The position numbers and the translations under genes are program-made. Shown here piece by piece: positions 7,159 to 12,702 of a stretch of 12,861 nucleotides of DNA; position 1 is the stretch's first letter, and each line of letters opens with the position of its first letter. Under the pieces are notes generated by a model, which was not told where the DNA came from, made no database searches, and saw only the letters and a program-made list of their open reading frames with translations. This stretch comes from Lachnospiraceae bacterium (lineage in GTDB: Bacteria > Bacillota_A > Clostridia > Lachnospirales > Lachnospiraceae): NCBI GenBank assembly GCA_028694115.1, contig JAQUUB010000119.1, positions 1 through 12,861 of the forward strand. The letters are read 5' to 3'.

Positions 7159-7581
7159 ATGAAGGTAAAATTAGAAGATGTGATTGAGGCATTGGATTCA
7201 GCCAGTCCAGAGATGGAATTCTATTACAGTACAAAAACAGAGGAAGTTCTTATGGTTTTTGATGGAATGGTCAACGGTGACGATAACAAGGAACTGATTG
7301 AAGAAATAGAAGAAAGTTGGATTGAAGATTACATCCCGTTGCCAGATCAATATGAAATCCATGAATATAGTATGATGGAAGATTTTGTGTATGAACATAC
7401 ATCAGGAAAGGTGCAGGAATTGCTGGAGCATGCAATGCAGGGAAGAGGGGCTTTTCGTAGATTTAAGGATAAGTTATATGATTTAGATTTAGAGAAGCAA
7501 TGGTACAAGTTCCGTGATGAAGCATATGAAAAAGTTGCTCGTGATTGGTGCGAAAAATACAATATAGATATTGTGGAATAG
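7159..7581 (+). CDS. UPF0158 family protein
   Basis: A 140-residue acidic protein that I recognise as UPF0158. The features are KLEDVIEALDSASPEMEFYY at the front, IPLPDQYEIHEYSMMEDF in the middle, and the family signature GRGAFRRFKDKLYDLDLEKQ followed by WYKFRDEAYEKVARDWCEKYNI. Its length is close to the family norm. The ATG at 7159 has AAGGAG eight bases upstream. It sits 21 bases after the DUF6904-like gene, and its end overlaps the open frame of the next gene. No biochemical function is established for the family that I know of; these genes are often cargo in accessory regions. Confidence 0.85.
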   Translation: MKVKLEDVIEALDSASPEMEFYYSTKTEEVLMVFDGMVNGDDNKELIEEIEESWIEDYIPLPDQYEIHEYSMMEDFVYEHTSGKVQELLEHAMQGRGAFRRFKDKLYDLDLEKQWYKFRDEAYEKVARDWCEKYNIDIVE

Positions 7582-8150
7582 AGGGAAAGAGGCAGGTAGG
7601 ATTATCAGCAGTAGTACAAAAGAGAGTGAAGAATAAAGAATTACAGCCTTTAGAAAATGAAGATCTAGCATTTTGTTGGGATACACATTTAATAAAGCAT
7701 AAAAATCGAAATGTTTTATTGGTCGTTAATGTTAGTAGCAGATATACAATTGCAATGACGGATATAGAGCCAAGAAACTGGAATTATTATGGAGTATATA
7801 TCGGAAATGTAATATATATGGCAATGAAATCGGAAGGTTATTCTGATAATCAGATAAGCAGATACTTTCAATTGGCTGGACAGATGAAACTCACAAAAAC
7901 ACATGGGAAAAAATCTGTTGGCGGAATCAGTCGTGTAATGGCAACTGCGGTTGTGTATGATGATCCTTTAATTAGGGATGCAAAGTATCAAGCTGAATTG
8001 TGTGAATTCCTGAATAGGGATATCTGTACTCCACCAGGGTTTGATGCATATGGTTATCCAGTGGAACTATTTCATTTAGATGTGGAACGATTGGGAATAG
8101 GGGCAAAGAGGAAACCTGCAAAAATTATAGAATTTCCAAATAAGAATTGA
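7545..8150 (+). CDS. DUF6933-like protein, start uncertain
   Basis: Up to 201 residues. The core, FCWDTHLIKHKNRNVLLVVN with SSRYTIAMTDIEPRNW, matches the pattern of DUF6933 proteins, which carry a W-x-x-x-LI segment and a hydrophobic strand ending in VN-x-x-x-RY. A long helical C-terminus follows (YLxxAGQMKLTKTHGKKSVGGISR-like). Function is unknown. The start is the problem: members normally begin with a short M-x-I-x-CTKKL strand, which is absent here. The frame enters from inside the UPF0158 gene, with TTG 7545, GTG 7548 or GTG 7626 as the only candidates. A purine-rich GAGGGAAAGAGG (7582-7593) precedes the 7626 codon by too much. It may be 5'-truncated, or translated by coupling with the gene before it. 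Confidence 0.6.
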   Translation: MVRKIQYRYCGIEGKRQVGLSAVVQKRVKNKELQPLENEDLAFCWDTHLIKHKNRNVLLVVNVSSRYTIAMTDIEPRNWNYYGVYIGNVIYMAMKSEGYSDNQISRYFQLAGQMKLTKTHGKKSVGGISRVMATAVVYDDPLIRDAKYQAELCEFLNRDICTPPGFDAYGYPVELFHLDVERLGIGAKRKPAKIIEFPNKN

Positions 8151-8159
8151 AAAATAAGA

Positions 8160-8201
8160 AAGTCTCATCAGTCTCCAATATAAATGAGACTGATGAGACT
8201 T
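8160..8201. terminator. Perfect 16-bp hairpin, bidirectional terminator
   Basis: The arms at 8160-8175 and 8186-8201 are perfectly complementary over 16 bp around a 10-base AT loop. It sits between the convergent plus-strand cassette (ending 8150) and the minus-strand Mob operon (ending 8216). On the minus strand the stem is followed by a T-rich run (complement of 8146-8159), which makes a classical terminator. On the plus strand the A-rich run precedes the stem and no T-run follows it. Confidence 0.75.
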
Positions 8202-8215
8202 ACATGAGACGAACA

Positions 8216-8458
8216 TCAATTGAACCAATTCATAGCATCCACATAATCCTGCAATCCAGTATTAGACAATGCAAAGTTAACATATGTAAGTAGCTGTTCT
8301 TCCGCAAACCGATACAGATAAACAATATCATCGAGATTATCGAGTGTAACAGCAGAATTAAATTCATTAGAATGGATAACAAGAACAGATCCAGGACCAG
8401 CAGATATTGTAATTGTATCTGAATCTGGATTGTACATAGCAAATTAATAATCATTCAT
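8216..8458 (-). pseudogene. Small Mob-operon gene with nonsense codon 5
   Basis: The best start is the ATG at 8456-8458, nine bases after GGAG overlapping the end of the Mob gene. It reads MNDY, then TAA (8444-8446), then FAMYNPDSDTITISAGPGSV and on in the same frame to 8216. One base change in codon 5 therefore interrupts an 80-codon gene. The part after the stop could be made only by restart at the ATG at 8437 (73 residues), which has no ribosome binding site. The sequence is acidic and ends LQDYVDAMNWFN. I do not recognise the family. Its place directly after a MobC-like gene suggests a mobilisation or plasmid accessory protein. Confidence 0.55.
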
Positions 8459-8474
8459 GAGATTTATCTCCTTC

Positions 8475-8819
8475 TCAGAGGTACTTTGCACTGTCAAGCA
8501 TATCAATGATGGCAGATAGCATATTGGCATAGCCGGTTTGAAGTTCTGTAATTTCATTGCTAGTTGGTAAATCGGAAGCAGTGTTGCTAAGAAACTCATC
8601 CTGCATTACCTGTAATTGTCGATACCGATTATAGATTGTCTCGACAAGTGGATAAATGGTTTCTTTCTCGCCAACCATGCATATGCGGTTGTAGATACAG
8701 GAGCGGATGAAGTAATCTTTCTTCTTCATACCGCTGACAAGTATACGTGCTTCAATTTGTTTGCGTTCTGCATCGGAAATACGGAAACTGATGGTTGGGT
8801 TTTTATGCTGACTGCTCAT
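8475..8819 (-). CDS. MobC-like plasmid mobilisation protein (ribbon-helix-helix)
   Basis: A 114-residue protein beginning MSSQHKNPTISFRISDAERK, which is the beta-strand plus first helix of a ribbon-helix-helix DNA-binding fold. It is followed by IEARILVSGMKKKDYFIRSC, typical of relaxosome accessory proteins that bind oriT beside a relaxase. The C-terminal half is helical and could mediate oligomerisation. The ATG at 8819 has AAAGGAG six bases upstream. No relaxase gene is in the window, so the system is incomplete here. An extended -10 (TGATATAAT, TATAAT at 8899-8904 on the minus strand) upstream is a plausible promoter. A different RHH regulator is the alternative, but the wording of the N-terminus favours the Mob family. 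Confidence 0.75.
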   Translation of the reverse strand: MSSQHKNPTISFRISDAERKQIEARILVSGMKKKDYFIRSCIYNRICMVGEKETIYPLVETIYNRYRQLQVMQDEFLSNTASDLPTSNEITELQTGYANMLSAIIDMLDSAKYL

Positions 8820-8898
8820 AACAGACTCCTTTCAAGTAGATGGCAGCAGGTGACTTGGAGGTCATTAGGAACAACTGCAAGGTGAATAGTAAACGTAG

Positions 8899-8907
8899 AT
8901 TATATCA
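8899..8907 (-). promoter_or_regulatory. Extended -10 promoter of the Mob operon
   Basis: On the minus strand, TGATATAAT ends at 8899. TATAAT occupies 8899-8904 with TG just upstream, so a good -35 is not required; none is evident. Transcription would leave a leader of about 70 bases before the Mob start at 8819. Confidence 0.45.
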
Positions 8908-8953
8908 GCCTTTAGAGTCTTTTGTTTCTACTACTATTTTGCTACTAGAAAAA

Positions 8954-8999
8954 ACAAAAATTTTGTGGAATGTGCGCCATTTTATGAATAAGATGTGCG
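8954..8999. other. Candidate origin of transfer (oriT)
   Basis: A perfect inverted repeat ACAAAA-A-TTTTGT (8954-8966) is followed four bases later by TGTGCGCCA. That resembles the AGTGCGCCCT core of RSF1010/pIP501-type nick regions. A direct copy of ATGTGCG recurs at 8970-8976 and 8993-8999. It lies upstream of the MobC-like gene, where oriT is often found. The relaxase is absent and the match is partial. Confidence 0.3.
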
Positions 9000-9042
9000 T
9001 AAAACCACCATTTATAGCCATTCATTTTTCGGTGATAATTTC

Positions 9043-9112
9043 CTCGGGACGAGCTTGAATGATTGACTAAATCCCGAGATGCCCTAAATACAAGGGCTCT
9101 CGGGACTTTTTT
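9043..9112 (+). terminator. Rho-independent terminator with possible alternative hairpin
   Basis: TCCCGAGATGCCCT (9072-9085) pairs with AGGGCTCTCGGGA (9093-9105), with one bulged base, and is followed by C and a T-rich stretch of six Ts, a strong terminator. The 5' arm can also pair with CTCGGGA at 9043-9049, which would prevent the terminator forming. No gene follows until 9529, and 9113-9267 shows only an AT-rich stretch with a GTGATGTTAA direct repeat (9120-9129 and 9131-9140). Confidence 0.7.
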
Positions 9113-9267
9113 GTGTTCTGTGATGTTAATGTGATGTTAAAAATCTGCTTTCAAGCTAAAACCCCATACATTTCTTGAAATTTCGCATATATAATTGTCC
9201 AAATCAAGGATGTATATTCCGATAACACTGCACCATTTGCACGGGATTTTAGGAATCTACAGATTTG

Positions 9268-9297
9268 TTTACAATTTTATTTAACACTGAATATAAT
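9268..9297 (+). promoter_or_regulatory. Upstream promoter of the type III toxin-antitoxin locus
   Basis: TTTACA (9268-9273) and a perfect TATAAT (9292-9297) are 18 bases apart. It lies about 80 bases before the RNA repeats and would give a longer transcript than the proximal promoter. Confidence 0.45.
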
Positions 9298-9342
9298 GTA
9301 CTAAAAATGCTAAGAAAGCATATAATTTTGTTGGAAGCACTA

Positions 9343-9371
9343 TTGACTTTCCTCTTTGTACTTGATAAGAT
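9343..9371 (+). promoter_or_regulatory. Proximal promoter of the RNA antitoxin
   Basis: TTGACT (9343-9348) and TAAGAT (9366-9371) are separated by 17 bases. The predicted start near 9378 is about seven bases before the first 45-base repeat, which is where a type III antitoxin RNA would begin. Confidence 0.7.
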
Positions 9372-9377
9372 ATCAAT

Positions 9378-9480
9378 ATAAAGAAAGTTTGCCACTGACC
9401 GATAGGTGGGATATAAGTGGTCGGGTTGTAAGTTTACCGCTGACCGATATGCGGTATATAAATGGTTGGGTCGAAAGTTT
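9378..9480 (+). ncRNA. cptI: CptI-like type III antitoxin RNA (two 45-nt repeats and a partial third)
   Basis: AAGTTT recurs at 9385, 9430 and 9475, an exact 45-base period. Repeats 9385-9429 and 9430-9474 share 36 of 45 bases; the third is only the first few bases before the terminator. Each repeat folds the same way. CCAC/GTGG in repeat 1 becomes CCGC/GCGG in repeat 2, a compensatory A-U to G-C change (9394/9407 against 9439/9452). The loop TGACCGATA is unchanged, and its GACC can pair with GGTC (repeat 1) or GGTT (repeat 2) downstream, giving a pseudoknot. In type III systems the toxin cuts the precursor into single repeats, and these pseudoknots bind and block the toxin. CptI of Eubacterium rectale is, from memory, also of 45-base period. 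Confidence 0.85.
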
Positions 9481-9510
9481 AGTCCTTCGCCGAAAGGCGA
9501 GAGACTTTTT
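9481..9510 (+). terminator. Terminator between RNA antitoxin and toxin
   Basis: A stem of 9481-9491 with 9496-9506 carries a GAAA loop, one mismatch and one G-U pair, followed by five Ts (9506-9510). In type III loci a leaky terminator here keeps antitoxin RNA in excess over toxin mRNA. Its distance to the toxin ATG is 18 bases. Confidence 0.85.
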
Positions 9511-9528
9511 ACATAGTGGGGACAATGA

Positions 9529-9837
9529 ATGAAAGAAACAGGATTTTATGTTATTAAAGACAAATTTTTTGAGGATATGCCGGATCCATATCTTAAGGGG
9601 AATAAGTTGGGAAATAAACCTCACTATTATTGCTTTGAGGATACCACAATGGGTATTTTTTGGATGATTCCATTATCAAGTAGGATAGAAAAGTATAAAA
9701 GGCTTGTTGATAAAAAACAGAGTGCTGGAAAGCCTTGTGATATTATTCATATTGTGAAGCTAGATGATAGCCGGGAAAGTGCTTTTCTTATACAGGATAT
9801 GTTTCCGATAACAGCAGAATACATAGAATTTGAATAG
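9529..9837 (+). CDS. cptN: CptN/TenpN-like type III toxin, apparently shortened
   Basis: A 102-residue protein with the pattern of type III endoribonuclease toxins: MKETGFYVIKDKFFEDMPDP, YLKGNK, KPHYYCFED, GIFWMIPLSSRIEKYKRLVD, then GKPCDIIHIVKLD and ESAFLIQDMFPITAEYIE. These toxins adopt a MazF-like fold and cut RNA unless held by the repeat RNA upstream. The ATG at 9529 has GGGGA (9518-9522) six bases before it. Characterised members are, as I recall, about 150 residues, with a C-terminal helical part after the FPIT-x-x-YIE segment. Here the frame ends six codons past FPIT, and no other frame continues the family pattern because a regulator gene begins 14 bases on. It is either a truncated, possibly inactive toxin or a natural short form. 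Confidence 0.8.
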   Translation: MKETGFYVIKDKFFEDMPDPYLKGNKLGNKPHYYCFEDTTMGIFWMIPLSSRIEKYKRLVDKKQSAGKPCDIIHIVKLDDSRESAFLIQDMFPITAEYIEFE

Positions 9838-9850
9838 AGTGTGATTCATT

Positions 9851-10189
9851 ATGACAATAGGCGAAAGAGTTTTTGCAATAATGGAACGCAATAATTTATC
9901 TCAATATGAATTTTCAAGGCTTACTGGAATTGCACAAAGTACAATCAGTGATTGGAAACGTAAAAAAACAAATCCAGCATCTGATAAACTTATGGTGATT
10001 TGCGATGTCTTGTATGTTAGTTTATATGAACTATTATCAGGAACCGAAGAATCTAAATATAAACAGCTGGATTATATAGTAATTGATAAAAAAACAGAAG
10101 AGTATAGCTTAATAGAAGATTATCAAACATTAGATGAGAAAAATAAAGCTCGTTTAAAGGGATATTTAGAGGCGTTGGTGAAGAAGTAA
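9851..10189 (+). CDS. XRE-family transcriptional regulator
   Basis: A 112-residue protein. Residues 1-60 are a Cro/C1 helix-turn-helix: IGERVFAIMERNNLSQYEFS, then RLTGIAQSTISDWKRKKTNP and the third helix to VSLYELLSG. The remaining acidic, lysine-rich tail (ESKYKQLDYIVIDKKTEEYS, then LDEKNKARLKGYLEAL) is a typical dimerisation end for this class. The ATG at 9851 follows the toxin stop by 14 bases with only a weak GAGTGTG before it, so it may be read by coupling to the toxin gene. It could regulate the toxin locus or the downstream small gene; a palindrome at 10246-10255 is a possible operator. Phage or conjugative-element repressors look alike, so its target is not established. Confidence 0.85.
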   Translation: MTIGERVFAIMERNNLSQYEFSRLTGIAQSTISDWKRKKTNPASDKLMVICDVLYVSLYELLSGTEESKYKQLDYIVIDKKTEEYSLIEDYQTLDEKNKARLKGYLEALVKK

Positions 10190-10198
10190 GGTTAAGGG

Positions 10199-10234
10199 AT
10201 ACATGCCAAATACAGTTGACATGTATTTTTTTTA
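10199..10234 (+). terminator. Terminator after the XRE regulator
   Basis: ATACATG (10199-10205) pairs with CATGTAT (10220-10226). The stem continues past one mismatch with CAA/TTG and is followed by a run of eight Ts after the stem's last base. It begins about 10 bases after the regulator stop. Confidence 0.75.
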
Positions 10235-10245
10235 TGATTATATAA

Positions 10246-10255
10246 CGTATATACG
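10246..10255. promoter_or_regulatory. 10-bp palindrome, possible operator
   Basis: CGTATATACG is a perfect palindrome between the regulator terminator and the start of the next small gene at 10295. Cro/C1 dimers bind sites of this sort. Short AT-rich palindromes also arise by chance. Confidence 0.3.
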
Positions 10256-10294
10256 ATATCAAAATGAAAAAACGATACAGGAGGAAGCCTGATT

Positions 10295-10408
10295 ATGGGA
10301 GACATAAGTATAATTGCCAGAAGATTAAAGGGAGGGTATGTACAATATGGATGGAGTGGAAACGGAGGTTATTTTGTTAAAAAAGTATGGCAGTCTATCA
10401 AAAGATAG
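10295..10408 (+). pseudogene. 5' fragment of a small conserved gene, cut by a transposon end
   Basis: The ATG at 10295, with AGGAGG ten bases upstream, opens a frame reading MGDISIIARRLKGGYVQYGW, then SGNGGYFVKKVWQSIKR and a TAG at 10406. I recall conserved Firmicutes proteins that start with this MGDIS-x-IARRLK-x-G-x-VQYGWSGNGGYF pattern and run to well over 100 residues; I cannot name the family. Only the first 37 codons remain, and the frame ends where the transposon-like sequence begins (about 10409). No continuation is seen on the right side of the insertion inside this window. The strong ribosome binding site shows it was once a real gene. Confidence 0.55.
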
Positions 10409-10447
10409 GGTAGTGTAAAATAAGTTGTGTCTTTGGTGTTGGGGTCG

Positions 10448-10465
10448 GGTGGTTTCAACCACCCA
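10448..10465. repeat. GC-rich hairpin inside the left end of IS21
   Basis: GGGTGGT and ACCACCC pair around TTCA in otherwise AT-rich DNA. The hairpin lies within the first 30 bases of the element and has no equal at the right end. It could stop outside transcription from entering the element or shape the transposase-binding site. Confidence 0.45.
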
Positions 10466-10592
10466 CAGTCGCTTAGAAATAACCAATTAGAGTCGGCGAC
10501 AGACAACCAAATATAGTCAGTTAGAAAAAGCCATCGTATTTTCCATTTCGTGGTCTAAACTGATATATGCCAGTACATCAGTAGAAATCACA

Positions 10593-11906
10593 ATGGGAGA
10601 AAAACACAATGACTTAACTGAAATAATAGCACAAATGCTCAATGAAATGAAGAAGGAACAGGGTGAAAAGTTCGATCTTAAAAAAATCAATCTAGCTGAG
10701 TTGGAACGACGAACCGGAATCACCCGTGCAAAGCTTCGTAGATTGAAATCTACAGGCTTTGTAGATCAGCCACATGCACTTCCCGGAAGAAAAGCAGAAT
10801 CAACTCTTATAACTGGATTCACAGGTATTATTGATGACCTGCTTCAAAAAGGTATCACGAATTCTGCAGCATGCTTTGATCGTATCAAGGAAAATGGCTT
10901 TAAAGGTGGTCTGACAATAGTAAAAGATTATATTTCTAATCACAAGGATCTTGTTCCACCTAAAAGACAGCTTGTTGCACCACAGGGAAGCCGTGGTCAA
11001 CGCTACCACACCAACTCTGGTGAATCTTATCAGATGGACTGGGGATTTGTAACAGTAGAAACAGCAACCGGTAGTACCTTTAAAGTGGCTTGCTTCGCCA
11101 TGATCTGTCACTGTTGTGGGCAACGTTATATTGAATTCTTTCCCAATGCCAAACAGGAGAATCTTTTTATTGGAATGATTCATGCTTTTCTGTATATGGG
11201 AATCCCTGATTACATCCTGACAGACAACATGAAAAGTGTTGTAATCCGACGCAATGATGAAGGACATCCAATCTGGCAGAAGGATTATGAGCTCTTTATG
11301 GGCAATATCGGTTTTGAAACAAAGCTGTGTAAGCCAAGACATCCATTTACAAAGGGCGCCGTAGAACGCTTAGTGCGATTTGTAAAAGATAACTTCTTGC
11401 CAGGTCGTGTCTTTACCGAAATCACTGATCTGAACTACGAAGCCATCAGATGGTGTAATACACAGAATAGCTGCTATCACAGAGACGTTGACTGTATTCC
11501 AAATGAGAAGCATTCACAGCAATGCATGAAACACGCATGTACACTTGAGGAAACAATCGAATTATCTTATTATCTGTGTCCAGAGAGAAAGATTTCTTTT
11601 GACGGATTTGTAAACTATGAAGGACGTCGGTTTGGTGTTCCTTATTGGTATACAGAGAAGACCTGCCGTGTAAAAAGAGATGGATATATCCTCTATGTTT
11701 ACGATAGCAGAATGACAAAAGTACTTACAGCTCATGATGTTACCTGGAGTCGTCGTGACAGTTTCTGTAAAGATCAGTATGCTGTAGAACAGCCAGAAGA
11801 ACTTCCAACTGTACCGGTAAAAGTACATATTCAACAGCTCAATCCACCTCAGTATGATTCTGGTTTCAGCAGATTTAACTTTGAGGAGGGGCTGTGGGAT
11901 GAATGA
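10593..11906 (+). CDS. istA: IS21 transposase IstA
   Basis: A 437-residue DDE transposase that cuts and joins the element ends. An N-terminal helix-turn-helix region (INLAELERRTGITRAKLRRL, residues 32-51) is followed by the RNase H-like core. The catalytic residues read D149 in YQMDWGFVTVE, D211 in YILTDNMKSV, and E258 in FTKGAVERLVRFVKDNF. The C-terminal third contains the beta-rich region (FDGFVNYEGRRFGVPYWY) usual for IstA. The ATG at 10593 has only a weak purine stretch before it, but no better in-frame start follows. The last 8 bases overlap istB. All key residues are present and the frame is intact, so it is likely active. Confidence 0.95.
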   Translation: MGEKHNDLTEIIAQMLNEMKKEQGEKFDLKKINLAELERRTGITRAKLRRLKSTGFVDQPHALPGRKAESTLITGFTGIIDDLLQKGITNSAACFDRIKENGFKGGLTIVKDYISNHKDLVPPKRQLVAPQGSRGQRYHTNSGESYQMDWGFVTVETATGSTFKVACFAMICHCCGQRYIEFFPNAKQENLFIGMIHAFLYMGIPDYILTDNMKSVVIRRNDEGHPIWQKDYELFMGNIGFETKLCKPRHPFTKGAVERLVRFVKDNFLPGRVFTEITDLNYEAIRWCNTQNSCYHRDVDCIPNEKHSQQCMKHACTLEETIELSYYLCPERKISFDGFVNYEGRRFGVPYWYTEKTCRVKRDGYILYVYDSRMTKVLTAHDVTWSRRDSFCKDQYAVEQPEELPTVPVKVHIQQLNPPQYDSGFSRFNFEEGLWDE

Positions 11907-12702
11907 TTCTATCTTTGAGCAGATACAGGATTCTGCAAAATATTTGAGCCTTGATCTTTGCACACAGGAAATAGCACAGTTTGCCATGGAACAGCAGATG
12001 AATGATGAAAGTATTCAGGCTATAGCTGAGACTCTTGCTTACTTAAAGCAAAAGAAAAGCGAAAGCATTATCTCGACACTCCTTCGGCTAAGTCGTCTGC
12101 CATTAAAAGAACCAAAAACATTTGAAGGTTTTGATTTTAATCAGCTTCACGGAAAACAGATTGAAACGTTAAAGAACCTTGCTTCATTGTCAGCACTCTA
12201 TGCACATAAGAATCTTGCCTTTATCGGACCACAGGGCGTTGGTAAGACACATCTTGCCATGGCTTATGGTCGCCAGTGCTGTGAGCTTGGTTTAAAGGCA
12301 TATTTTCTCAAAGCTACAGAATTGAACCAAAAACTGACAGATGCCCGTAAATATGGCAGAGAAAGCTCTACTATCAATGGTTTGGTGAAACCATCCTGCC
12401 TTATTATTGATGAAGTTGGACGATGTGTGTTTGATAAAGAGAACAAACGAATGTTCTTCGATGTCATTGACCGCAGATACAACAAGGAAGGACCGAACAC
12501 CATGATTTTTACCAGCAACAGAAGTCCGGATAAATGGGGAGAATTCTTTAATGAGGATTCCTCTCTGTTATGTGCCTTGGATCGTATTTTTGACGACGCT
12601 ACTGTGTTTATGATCAAGGGAAACAGCTACCGTGGTCGTAACTGTGAAACTATAGCCATATCTGCTGGTGAACCATCAGCATTACCAAAAACAAAGAATT
12701 AA
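11899..12702 (+). CDS. istB: IS21 helper ATPase IstB
   Basis: A 267-residue AAA+ ATPase, DnaC-like, that assembles on DNA and directs IstA to its target. Walker A is GPQGVGKT (residues 110-117), Walker B LIIDE (168-172), and the sensor-like TSN is at 205-207. A helical N-terminal domain (LAYLKQKKSESIISTLLRLSRL) binds DNA or IstA in this family. The frame is open upstream to 11854, but the ATG at 11899, seven bases after GAGGAGGGG (11883-11891), is the proper start; it overlaps the istA stop by 8 bases, the usual coupling. The gene is intact and ends before the right terminal repeats. Confidence 0.95.
   Translation: MNDSIFEQIQDSAKYLSLDLCTQEIAQFAMEQQMNDESIQAIAETLAYLKQKKSESIISTLLRLSRLPLKEPKTFEGFDFNQLHGKQIETLKNLASLSALYAHKNLAFIGPQGVGKTHLAMAYGRQCCELGLKAYFLKATELNQKLTDARKYGRESSTINGLVKPSCLIIDEVGRCVFDKENKRMFFDVIDRRYNKEGPNTMIFTSNRSPDKWGEFFNEDSSLLCALDRIFDDATVFMIKGNSYRGRNCETIAISAGEPSALPKTKN

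Noticed and set aside
8230..8454. 74-codon minus-strand frame beside the broken Mob-operon gene
   Set aside because: It is a shifted reading of the same DNA, rich in low-complexity IQIQLQ-type runs. The other frame has a normal protein composition and the ribosome binding site.
8840..9058. Plus-strand 72-codon frame opposite the Mob operon leader
   Set aside because: No family pattern, no sensible ribosome binding site, and it overlaps the Mob promoter, candidate oriT and the first arm of the terminator region.
9378..9510. Tandem riboswitch before a terminator
   Set aside because: Repeats, pseudoknots and a terminator before a gene also suggest tandem aptamers. The exact 45-base period with a partial third copy and the CptN-like protein fit a type III antitoxin better.
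10800..11342. 180-codon minus-strand frame
   Set aside because: It lies wholly antisense to istA, whose catalytic residues are all present; a shadow frame.
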